Source of the DNA: Acephala macrosclerotiorum
Lineage: Eukaryota; Ascomycota; Leotiomycetes; Helotiales; Mollisiaceae
Direction: 5' to 3'
Assembly (NCBI GenBank): GCA_014904845.1
Contig: MU119272.1
Location: forward strand, 1 to 64,000
Length of the DNA stretch: 64,000 bases
Positions within the stretch are counted from its first letter, which is position 1, and every line of letters starts with the position of its first letter. The notes beneath the pieces are model-generated. The model ran no database searches, was not told the DNA's origin, and saw only the letters and a program-made list of their open reading frames with translations. A program made the translations under genes and the position numbers. Positions 55,440 through 64,000 of this stretch are shown here, in pieces.

Positions 55440-56005
55440 GGTGCTGTCGAGGTGATGGCGGTGGTGAGATGACGGCGGTGGTGAGATGACGAGATCGGGA
55501 GTGAGCGAATACCAAATTTTCTCAGGGGTAATAGCTGAATGAAGAGAAAGGGGAGAATCTGGGAGCCCAGAGTAAGTTGTGACAATGCGAAGCCACGCTG
55601 CATGCAGGTCTCGTTGAAAAGGCAACATAATGTCTCATCTACCCCTCCCATGTGGCTTGCACCCTCATCGCAAACTAAGTTGTATTGCGATGCACAGTAA
55701 ATGCAGCGACTTGTATTTTCACTCAGCTGCCGAGTGACTCAGTACGATCGGTAGCAAGATAGCATTGTAAGTAAAAGAGTATGTTTGAGAGGAGCGCATT
55801 CTGAGAAGACGGGGTCGCTCTCGTTTTTGTCAAGCGAGAAGTTAGTTTCAACCCATTTAACATAGAGAGTACAAAACACTTATATCAATCCGATGGTATT
55901 AGAGAAGTAATTGTTGCAATCCGAACTCACAGTATCCTTCTTGAAACACAATAAATGACCGATATCCGAACAGCACATCAAAACAACCTCAATATATATC
56001 CGTTC
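55440..56005. other. Intergenic, nothing recognised
   Basis: Upstream of copy B. May hide a first exon of that copy. No other feature seen. Confidence 0.4.
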
Positions 56006-56737
56006 TCAGAACAATCCCGGAATAAACCTTTTCGTCCTCTTATGCCACGCCTCCCATTCCTCCCCAAACGCATTCTTCAACATCATCTCCTCCTCCTTGA
56101 CACGCTTCGACGTTACACGAGCCACTCCAACCATTGACACGCAGATCGCAACTTTCCAGAATACGGTCGCGTGGACGATCCACCCAGGCAACCAACAGCT
56201 CAAGACACCATCGGGTCGATGAAGAAGCACCAAATTACCGATAATGATGAGGAGTTTGCCAATATACGATGGATGTTGGACATAATTATAGAGGCCGGTC
56301 GTGACGAGCTTCTTCGGCTCATCGAGACGGAACGTGAAGTCTGTCCCCAGAGCCGAGAATGCCGAAAGTCGGATGTACGATCCGAGGAGGATGGACGTGA
56401 TGCTGAAAATGGTGTAAGGAGTCCAGGTGAAGAGGTACGGAGAGAGATTCGATGTATTAGGGCAGAATAATTGAGGTTCGGGATATGTCAAGCATTGAAT
56501 AGCGTGACAGGTACCCAATAAGATGTTGATGGAGCTTCGGATGAAGATTGCTGAGGGCGTGACAGCGACGCTCATGCTATCGCGATGCTTGGAGTCGTAG
56601 GGCGTTGGATTGGGGGGTTTGGCACAGAGATAGGTTGTGTAAGTACACAAGAGGATCAGTGCGCCGAGTGTGAGGGCCGTGAGGGAGGGCAATGGGAGGG
56701 AGTCCATGATTGTGCTGGTTTCTTGGTCAGTGAGCAT
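56006..56737 (-). CDS. Isoprenylcysteine methyltransferase-like membrane protein
   Basis: Single exon, 243 aa (233 aa if the ATG at 56707, MDSLPLPSLTALTLGALI, is used). About five hydrophobic segments. The conserved catalytic region is LVTTGLYNYVQHPSYIGKLL. The C-terminal family signature is EEEMMLKNAFGEEWEAWHKR followed by FIPGLF. These fit the ICMT/PEMT-type integral-membrane methyltransferases, which use SAM and a lipid or prenylated substrate in the endoplasmic reticulum. Unlike Ste14 it need not act on CaaX proteins, and the substrate is open. It lies inside the six-copy membrane-protein cluster on the same strand. Confidence 0.85.
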   Translation of the reverse strand: MLTDQETSTIMDSLPLPSLTALTLGALILLCTYTTYLCAKPPNPTPYDSKHRDSMSVAVTPSAIFIRSSINILLGTCHAIQCLTYPEPQLFCPNTSNLSPYLFTWTPYTIFSITSILLGSYIRLSAFSALGTDFTFRLDEPKKLVTTGLYNYVQHPSYIGKLLIIIGNLVLLHRPDGVLSCWLPGWIVHATVFWKVAICVSMVGVARVTSKRVKEEEMMLKNAFGEEWEAWHKRTKRFIPGLF

Positions 56738-57726
56738 TCAGCGGTGCGTAGGAGATTGACTCACCTCTCGACTTGGATCGGAAAGGCGTAATGTGGGCGT
56801 GTTGAAGTTGAATGGAGAGAGGTTTGACAAATGGGCGTGCGCAAAGTCTGAGGATATATGTACAATGGAAATCGGGAAAGTACGGATTGTGGAAGTTTTT
56901 GTCAGAACAGCCGCATTCGGGCAAAATATGCTTCCGCTCGGAGCTGAACACGATCCTCCCAATTATCTTCTTCTTTCGCAAAATTCGAAGTTCCGAGTGC
57001 CTGATGGATTGCAAGGCCTGCGATATTATTGCAACATGCTTTTTGCTGTTGGTTTGAGATGGGGAATGACTTCATCGGGTTGAAGATAGAGGGATGAGGG
57101 CAGTCAAGTGACTTATGTTTTGACGACGGAATGGGTAAGGAGGGGCTCCAATAAAGCTTGAATGAAGATATATAGTTTTTACGAGAGGGATAAGGACGAG
57201 ATGTTCCATATTAATGAGTTTGTAGCGGTCTGGCCTTGCGAGCATGAGCATGCGCCGACAATTCAAGAGTTGAGGACTCGGGAATCAGCAATCAAAGAGG
57301 GAAGGTTCGATCTTCTCTCTTCTAGTAGTCGTGCGGTGAGCTGTTGATAGACCATCCCTGACTATAAATAGTGTGGTGATACCTCCGTAGAGTCGTGCAC
57401 CTTCAGAAACGCACAATATGAGGCGGTCAAGACTTTCGATATAGGATGGATCACGTGATCTTTAAATCTTTCCTGAAAGTTCTGCTTTAGATGCAGAATT
57501 CTCCTACGGTGAATTAGAGAAGCATTGACAAAAAATACTTCCTTTAATATCCGCAAAATCTTTAAATTGTTCTTTGGTACAAGTAATGTTGTGTACGCAC
57601 AGATGTTCGGCCAATTTTAAACCTTCCCAAATTCTTGATATCCGACATCATCTGCTCAGCACTTGGTACTTCCCTGAATGCGCAAGATCTGCTCGCGACA
57701 CCTCATTTCTACCCCATCTTGACGAC
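56738..57726. other. Intergenic, nothing recognised
   Basis: Between the methyltransferase and the 2EXR fragment. No supported gene. Confidence 0.4.
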
Positions 57727-58173
57727 ATGGCGTCCTTTTCTTTGCCTATTTTCCGCTTCACCGATCTTCCAGGCGAAATCCGCGATAAAATCTACGAGAT
57801 CGCCTTTACCACAATGGAATGAATCTGATCCCCATGGCCTCCCAGCGGAACCTCCCAAGCTCAACTGCCATATTGAAACGCAGATTTTACTAGAATACCT
57901 AGGCTTAGCGGATCTTCGATAGCCCAACCAGACAAGGTGCATTTATCTGCGACTTTATTGTGTCTCGGCCGCACCATTTCATTTGTGTCGAAATCGGCAA
58001 GCGCCCTTGGACGCCTAATTCTTCCACCGACCTGCAAAAAGAGGAAGGCCACCAGAAGTAAGCATGCCATGCACCAGGCTATCAATACGACTTTTCGCGG
58101 CACGACTTCCACACTAAGGCATTTCCACCAGACTCTCGCCACTCCCCCAACACCAGATCATCTTCAAATCTGA
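57727..58173 (+). pseudogene. 2EXR/F-box-like fragment
   Basis: From ATG 57727 the frame gives FRFTDLPGEIRDKIYEIAF, a typical start of a fungal 2EXR or F-box-like protein, and stops after 31 codons. A shifted frame continues with DPHGLPAEPPKLNCHIETQ, and a third near 57960-58173 with LCLGRTISFVSKSASALGRL. The body of the protein is missing. This is a truncated, frame-broken remnant. Confidence 0.6.
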
Positions 58174-58186
58174 CTCCTGGTCAAGA

Positions 58187-59949
58187 ATGTCAGTCTCAAC
58201 GGTGAAGTTTGGCTTGCGGCGCTTCTGTCAAAAGTCAAGCACCGATTGGAACCAGCACGATGAGTTCTTCAACTTTACACGGGCACGATTCATCCGCGAC
58301 GAAGAGTGCGAAATGGCCCAACGACGTGTTAAATTCAATATGAACGAACTTGCGCGCCTTTCTGCAAAGGCCGTTGGCTCTAAGGCATGTGTTAACATTG
58401 AGAAATATCCAGATGGAATGTTCAGCAAGGCGTTCTTGATGACTATGGAAGATGGAATGCGAGTTGTTGCCAAGGTTCCTAATCCGAACGCTGGCCGGGC
58501 CCATTTTACGACAGCTAGTGAAGTAGCGACCATGGACTTTGTAAGAACACCTTTTACACAAACGGTCATATTCTAATACAGATTCTAGGTTCGTAATGTT
58601 TGCGGCACACCCGTACCTAGAATGTTCGCCTGGAGTTCCAAAGCTGAGGAAAATCCAGTGGGTGCTGAGTATATCATTATGGAAATGCTTACAGGCGTGC
58701 AACTATCGTCTGTACGGACAACTTTGCCGATTGATAAGAAGACTGAAATTATCAAGACGCTTGCTACCTACCAGAAAGCTTGGATGTCGACTGCTTTCAA
58801 GCAGTATGGAAGCCTCTACTATGCGCAGGACATTCCTAAGCGGCCAGATCAACTAGCCTTTTCTTACATTGATAAGGACGGCGCTAAAATTGAGGACCAA
58901 CTTTTTACGATTGGACCAACAGTACATAGACAGTCAATTGATTATGGAAGAGTGCAGGTTGATTTTGACCGAGGTCCTTGTAAGTCAAATGTCATCTTCT
59001 AGGTCACTTTTATTCGCTTACATTACGAGCAGGGAACACCGTAGAGGACTACTGCATAGCTATCGGAAACCGGGAAATTGCGTGTGTGAAAGCGATCGAG
59101 CCACTGCCTAAACCGCCTCTGACTATAGTAGGCCGGTATATTCCTACTCCCGCAAAGAAGCTTGCTGCTTTGCAATCTTACATGAAGTTGATCAAGTTCC
59201 TCTTGCCGACAGATCCTTCGATCACAACCTCTCACGTTTGGCATTCCGACCTCCACGCCGAAAACATCTTCGTCAATCCCGACCAACCTACTGAGATTGT
59301 CGGAATCATAGATTGGCAGTCCGTTGCCATGGTTCCCCTTTTTGAGAATTCATTTCAGCCCGCTCTCCTTGACTACGACGGTCCACCACTCAATGGACTT
59401 GAACGGCCGGAAGAACCCAAGGACTTAGATCAATTGGATCCAGTTCAGCGTGCTTCCGCCTTCAATAAATATATAGAGATGACTTTGGCGTCTTATTATC
59501 AAAATCTGATATATTACACCAATAAACGTCTCTTCTGTGCCATCGAATTCCGGGAAACTATTGGCTATGACCTGCTAGGGTATGCTCGGAATATTCTGAT
59601 AGACGGCGAGGCGGTCTACCAAGAGCGCGTTACCGACGAGCTTGAGAAAGCATGGAATACACTTCCAGGAGTGCAGGCTTTGAACAATCCACCTTATCCG
59701 TTTAATTTCTCAAGAGGAGAATTAGCTGCGATTAAGCAGGATGGCGAAGGCATGTCCGATGGTATTATGTGCATGGGCCAAATTCAGGAAGAGATGGGCG
59801 ATCTGTTCCCTAGTGATAGATGTATAAGTCACGAGAATTACGACGATGCGAAGAGGGCTTTGAAGGCTTATAAGGACAAAGTTTTGAAGGAATTTGCCCG
59901 AGATAAGGAGGAGAGGGCTGCCGTGATGGCTTGGTGGCCGTTTGATTAG
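58187..59949 (+). CDS. APH-family kinase-like protein (AIM9-like)
   Basis: Three exons, 58187-58540, 58589-58979 and 59033-59949, give 553 aa with both junctions in frame. The N-lobe has VNIEKYPDGMFSKAFLMTME and RVVAKVPNPNAGRAHF, with the presumed ATP-binding Lys. It continues SEVATMDF and, across the intron, VRNVCGTPVPRMFAW. The catalytic loop is HVWHSDLHAENIFV (His-x-Asp then Asn) and the metal site IIDWQS. Length and motifs fit the phosphotransferase (APH) family near yeast Aim9. Substrates of these fungal proteins are mostly unknown. The start lacks a clear targeting signal. Confidence 0.9.
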
Positions 59950-60766
59950 TAAGATGGCGATGGCTGGCTGGTCCCAAAAGGGCCTCAGCTCAAAATGGAG
60001 TCTCAAGTTTAATCAATGAGCATGTTTGTTGGAACAGGACAGTTGATGCAGGACGTTGTTTAATTTCGTTGGGACCTGGGTGTTGACATTTCCGCAGCAT
60101 CAAGCCCCATGTCCAAGGCCAGCCGTTATTCCACCGATAACCTTCCGTGTCAAGCTTGGATCGAGATGGCGCTAGCGATGGCAACCTGATCATCTTCTCC
60201 AGGCATGATATGTGGAAGTACTCGCGGTCGTCGCTCACAAGGATGATTCGGTAGTCGTCCACGATCGGACCCCCATCTCGCGGCAACATATCTGCGATAG
60301 GGCACTCCTCTGCCCGGCATTGTGTTCGTCTCATATGTCTCGAAGGCTTCTATAAGCGATACTTCGAAGGGAAGGTCTGGACGAACAATGCGAGAGATAT
60401 CTACGAAGAATCGAGAGCCTAATATGCAGAGGGCCGTTGGAGCGGGTGGCCAGAGCCTTTACTTCAAGGTACGTTTTTTTGAGCACCTGGGAGCCCTCAG
60501 AAGAACAAAAGGCCAGACTGTTCTACAGGGCCTCCGTTGTGTCTAGACTTACAATCCCACACGAAAGCGATGTCGGAAGGGAAAATTTGAGGGAGAAGCA
60601 GAGGATTTCACAATGTAGGAGGCGCGAGGATACCAGACGACGTCGTGCGAGGTAAATTGAATGCATTAATTCAATGAACAGCATAAAAAGCTTCTAATGT
60701 TCGAGCTAGCACGTGGCTGTAGGAAAAGTCGATTGTCATGGAAGCGATTCTAGGTTTTCGGGAATA
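59950..60766. other. Spacer with one possible small gene
   Basis: Contains the minus-strand frame at 59990-60334, listed separately. No other support. Confidence 0.4.
59990..60334 (-). CDS. Possible small Cys/His protein
   Basis: A 114-aa frame. The first 55 residues look like real protein: RRTQCRAEECPIAD, then DYRIILVSDDREYFHISCLE, with Cys and His spaced as in a small zinc-binding site. The second half is poor in structure. It may be the last exon of a gene whose upstream exons I could not place, or a fragment. No family assigned. Confidence 0.38.
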   Translation of the reverse strand: MRRTQCRAEECPIADMLPRDGGPIVDDYRIILVSDDREYFHISCLEKMIRLPSLAPSRSKLDTEGYRWNNGWPWTWGLMLRKCQHPGPNEIKQRPASTVLFQQTCSLIKLETPF

Positions 60767-61307
60767 TCACAATACCTCAACAGCCACTACCCCAGCCTTC
60801 TCCACCCTCCTCTCCAGCTCCACAGCCTCCTTCCGCACCCTATTTTCTTGTCTCTCCCTTCTCTTCCTCGCCATCGCAGTCCACACACCAACAAAAAATT
60901 GCCCCACCATTCCAAATCCTCTCTGGATCCATCTCTTCTCGAAGATTTTGGCAATTGCAAGTACGAGGACTGAAAAGAGTCCCCAAGCGACAATGAAGCC
61001 AATTGGTATGATGTAGAGCATGTAGGTCCAGTCCCATCCTCCAAAGTTGAAGTTTGCGTTGTTGCATGTTCCGGTGGCATTGTTGTAGGTGCTGTTTGCT
61101 GTTGTGCAGTTTGAGTTGGTGAGAGAGATTATTGAAGTGGCCGATGGTGAGATCGAGGGAATTGAGCTTGATATCAAAGAAGTGATGCTTGGGGTCTGAA
61201 CTTAGGTTAGTGCGAGCGAATCTCGTGTATGGGTCGAAGATCTCAGAGGTTTCCCTTACCAAAGTCGTGGGCGATGTTGAATTCTGGGGAAAGGTGATAG
61301 AAGACAT
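60767..61307 (-). CDS. Six-copy membrane family, copy C
   Basis: Two exons on the minus strand, 61307-61260 (16 codons, MSSITFPQNSTSPTTL) and 61195-60767, give 158 aa. The intron is phase 0 with a TTG|GTAAGG donor and TTCAG acceptor. The head is Ser/Thr-rich and has SLTNSNCTTANSTYNN with several N-glycosylation sites. The membrane segment is MLYIIPIGFIVAWGLFSVLV. The tail is basic and helical (MARKRRERQENRVRKEAVEL). The C-terminus is EKAGVVAVEVL, the family motif at the very end. It is closest in layout to copy D. Confidence 0.75.
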
Positions 61308-61567
61308 GGCTGCAAATGGTGCTCCAAGACTGTCTGATGTCTGGACTATACAAAAGACTTAAGAAGCTTATTTTGTACTGTACTTTTAAAGCAACTCACA
61401 TGCAAGGCTGCAGATGTCTTATCTACACAGCCCGCCTTTCCCGCTAACTTGGCAGACTGAAAGTCTTCTCGAAGGATCATAGAAGCGCTGCAGGTCTTCG
61501 GTCCTGGCCACGTCACACCTTCCATGCATGTTTACCGCTGATATATCTCGTTCCATTTCTCCTTCGA

Positions 61568-62086
61568 TCACATGATAGCCTCAACCCCAACAACACCTCT
61601 CTTTTTCTCCAACCCGACCGCCACCTTCCTCTCCTTCTTCTCCCTTCTCTCGTTTCTCATCTTTGCCATCCCATCTCTTACATAGCTAATTCGTTTTCGC
61701 GCTCTCTCACTCCACTTCAACTCCTTAATCTTATCACACACCCAAACTACAACTCTCAGGGAAAAATAGGACAGGGGTAGTCCCAAAGGTATAGTCCAAA
61801 ACAGCCAATAGAAATCGAACTTGTTTCCACTGGAATGGTGAGTGGAACATGTCGTGGTCGAGTTGCTGGAGGTGTTGTTGGGGTAAGCCGTGCAGTTTGA
61901 ATTCGAGAGAGAGGCGGTGGAAGGTAATGCTGAAGCCGGGATTGAAGAGGCAGAAGAAATAATGCTTGTGATCTGGAGCATGATGAGCGTGAGAGCATCT
62001 TCAATGAAATATTTTCGGGCGTTCGGACTTACAAATGTGGTTTGCGGGACCAAACCTGAGACAGCAGACGAGATGTTTGAAGCCAT
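61568..62086 (-). CDS. Six-copy membrane family, copy D
   Basis: Two exons on the minus strand, 62086-62033 (18 codons, MASNISSAVSGLVPQTTF) and 61972-61568, give 152 aa. Phase-0 intron, TTT|GTAAGT donor, CTCCAG acceptor. The head has SLSNSNCTAYPNNTSSNST, clearly related to copy C. The membrane segment is WLFWTIPLGLPLSYFSLRVV. The tail is Lys/Arg-rich (MRNERREKKERKVAVGLE) and ends KKRGVVGVEAIM. An ATG 20 codons upstream is in frame but adds no recognisable sequence. Confidence 0.75.
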   Translation of the reverse strand: MASNISSAVSGLVPQTTFVSPNARKYFIEDALTLIMLQITSIISSASSIPASALPSTASLSNSNCTAYPNNTSSNSTTTCSTHHSSGNKFDFYWLFWTIPLGLPLSYFSLRVVVWVCDKIKELKWSERARKRISYVRDGMAKMRNERREKKERKVAVGLEKKRGVVGVEAIM

Positions 62087-62369
62087 ATCCACGCACCGCC
62101 ACCAAGAAAGAGACAGCTCAAGCGGGGGGAAAGGAACCCAGTGCAATATGTATCAAAACGGCCGGTACTGCAAGGCTGCGCATGTCTCAGCTGGATTGCC
62201 TTCCAAGCTTTCTTGGCAATGCGGGAGGCTGAATGAAGATACCGAAGTACTTTGCTCCATAACTTTAGCTGAGTTCAGCCTTGTGCTTTCAATCACGGAC
62301 CATTTTTCGAGGAGAACATCTCGATATTAGAAGTTTCAGTCTCTCATTAGATAAACTTTCACACGATAG

Positions 62370-62746
62370 CCTCAACTCCTACCATGCCCCTCTTCTTCTT
62401 CAATTCACGCGCCTCTTTCTCCTCTTTCTCACTCTTCTACTTTTCTCTCCTCTCCACATTCTCTAATATCATCTTCTCTCTCTATTTACCCCACCCCTCT
62501 CTCTATCATACTTCCCCATTTCTTCTTCACTCCATTATAAGCCCACGCAGACGCATGAACCGCAAGGTAAAATCCTTTAAGCACCACCCAAACTCCAGCA
62601 GAGATTCGACCAACTAGCCAAACCCCGCGATCACTATCCACAGCGAAGTATAAAATCACGCCCAAAATGATGGACCCGACGACGATGATCGGGATGGAAT
62701 ATTTTAGCGAGGAGCATGGTAATGAACCGATGTTGTAGATACCCAT
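62370..62746 (-). pseudogene. Six-copy membrane family, copy E (broken)
   Basis: From MGIYNIGSLP the frame has a membrane segment IPIIVVGSIILGVILYFAV and an amphipathic stretch, then stops (TAA, about 62486). The family C-terminus follows in the next frame with two TAG codons before it. It reads EKEEKEARELKKKRGMVGV and EAIV, then a stop near 62361-62370. So a frameshift and nonsense codons separate the membrane part from the conserved end. The Ser/Thr-rich head is also absent. Confidence 0.6.
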
Positions 62747-63294
62747 GACTTTTTAGGGTCCTCGTGCTGATTTCGATGTAGGTTTTAAGTACACGCAAAA
62801 ATGCCAAGCACTGCTAAGGAAAGAGCTTATAGACGTTGTAGAAAGAGAGATGATAATAAGGAAGGGGAGTCTCGTGATAATTGTGATGAAATGGGGTGAG
62901 GAGAAAGGCGAAAAGTACCGCATAGGACCCCCAGACTCGACAGGGTCGTCACCTCAACCATCCAATTGGCGCAATAGTGCAACCCATCTCTCAATGTAAC
63001 TCTGTCCCTTCTTCTCTAGTCGATAATACGAGCTGTAACACCTAGCATTTAGACAACCAATTGAAAATGCCAGAAAATTACAGAAATAGAATATTAGCAG
63101 GCTAGGTCACGCAAGGCCGAGGCAGACTCGAAGCGAGGCCCATGCAAGCCACTCGGAATGTCATTCGCTACCCAAAAGCCCCCATGACCCGCGTCCGAGA
63201 CTCTGCACGCGAAACAACAACAGCAGTACCTCGTATTGGAGACCCTTGGCTTTTCACTTGAAGGTTTGGTGCTCCCTTCCTCTTCGCGATCTCT
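62747..63294. other. Intergenic, nothing recognised
   Basis: Between copies E and F. No supported gene or repeat. Confidence 0.4.
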
Positions 63295-63940
63295 TCAAGC
63301 AAGGTCAATTGCCTCAACACTAATAACTCCCCTCTTCCTTTCCAACTCTGCTGCTTCCCTTCGCTCCCTCTCCCTCCTTTTTCTCTGTTTCATCTCCAAT
63401 TGAACAGCCTCCCTCTGCTCCCTCGCTCTTCTTAAACCGTCTTTTCTTTCCGCAATTGCCCTCCTTCTCTTCTGTCTCCAACCCCTCCACTGCTCCTTCT
63501 TATCTCTCAACTTTGTGACAATCCATCCAAATCCTTCCAAAATCGTATAGAGAAAGCATCCAAGTCCTCTAAAGAAATAATAAAAGCACGAGAGAATGCT
63601 TCTCCACAGGAAATAGATGATGCAGCCAACCACAATAGCCCCAGCAACCGCACCGATTATGATGGGCCACATGTACCGTGCCCATAGATATGATGCTTGT
63701 ATTGCCGAGTCTGCTGGAATCGTTGGAGTTGGGAAAGTTGGGTATTTCGGTCCGTTGGAGGAGAAAGATGTTGAGGTCGTAGAAAGCGCGTGGACGAGGA
63801 GGCTCGAGATCTAGGAGCCACTCATCAGTATATATTGCAGATATGCATTTTGGTTGCAACAATATAAGAGGGTATGGAAGATGTAGAAAAGGAGATCTTA
63901 CGAGAGTAGTCGGCGAGGCTGTAATAGTAATGTCAGCCAT
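63295..63940 (-). CDS. Six-copy membrane family, copy F
   Basis: Two exons on the minus strand, 63940-63902 (13 codons, MADITITASPTTL) and 63810-63295, give 184 aa. The intron is phase 0 with a GTAAGA donor and CTCCTAG acceptor. The head is Ser/Thr/Pro-rich. The membrane segment is MWPIIIGAVAGAIVVGCIIY, followed by a second hydrophobic stretch. The tail is the longest of the family, a highly charged coil (EAVQLEMKQRKRRERERREA), ending ELERKRGVISVEAIDLA. This is the best-preserved long member. Confidence 0.75.
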
Positions 63941-64000
63941 CTCTTCCCAGCCTGTGAACTACTCCTCAAAGATCAATGATACCAAGCCTGACGCATCTAG

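Noticed and set aside
61890..62330. 146-aa plus-strand frame over copy D
   Set aside because: It runs antisense to the spliced family gene and has no independent support.
1..64000. Prophage, CRISPR array or bacterial operon
   Set aside because: Spliceosomal introns and fungal gene families throughout; no direct-repeat/spacer pattern and no phage genes.

Overview
The window is nuclear DNA of a filamentous ascomycete (Pezizomycotina; Leotiomycetes is my best guess, but it is only a guess). The grounds are short GT-AG introns of about 45-90 bp, housekeeping proteins of fungal type (eIF3e, mitochondrial ribosomal protein mL49, a glutamine-rich ARID protein of the SWI1 type) and lineage-restricted families (2EXR, secreted FAS1, APH-like kinases). 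I see no rRNA, intact tRNA, CRISPR array, transposase or reverse transcriptase. I rebuilt multi-exon models by hand from splice sites and reading-frame continuity.

Layout. 1-13.4 kb: a 2EXR protein, a small protein with a PCNA-binding-like motif, a polytopic membrane protein, a GPI-type fasciclin protein and a protein with an extracellular domain plus membrane segments. 13.4-15.5 kb: gene-poor, with an extremely AT-rich island. 15.5-21.5 kb: a 13-exon anion:cation symporter divergent from a 2-oxoglutarate oxygenase, then a DHH phosphoesterase. 22-23.3 kb: wreckage of LaeA-like and O-methyltransferase genes. 24.5-30 kb: a secreted alpha/beta hydrolase, a coiled-coil protein, an amidoligase gene broken by two stops and a second coiled-coil protein. 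31.3-34.5 kb: two tandem paralogues of an unrecognised Cys-rich family with similar promoters. 35.5-47.1 kb: a membrane protein with a frameshift, then eIF3e, mL49, SWI1 and an EVE-domain protein. 47.9-53.1 kb: tandem copies of a large C-terminally anchored protein, one a pseudogene and one nearly intact. 54.3-63.9 kb: six copies, all on the minus strand, of a small membrane-protein family that I do not recognise, interrupted by an isoprenylcysteine-methyltransferase-like gene and an APH/AIM9-like kinase.

The region from 47 kb to the end is accessory in character: tandem duplication followed by decay. Several nonsense codons are of the kind TGG to TAG or CAG to TAG, as expected from CpA-to-TpA changes such as repeat-induced point mutation (RIP). 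The best candidate for something undescribed is the six-copy family at 54.3-63.9 kb. Its members share a short first exon, a phase-0 intron, an N-glycosylatable Ser/Thr-rich head, a membrane segment, a basic coiled tail and a C-terminal motif close to G-V-[VI]-x-V-E-[AV]-[IL].
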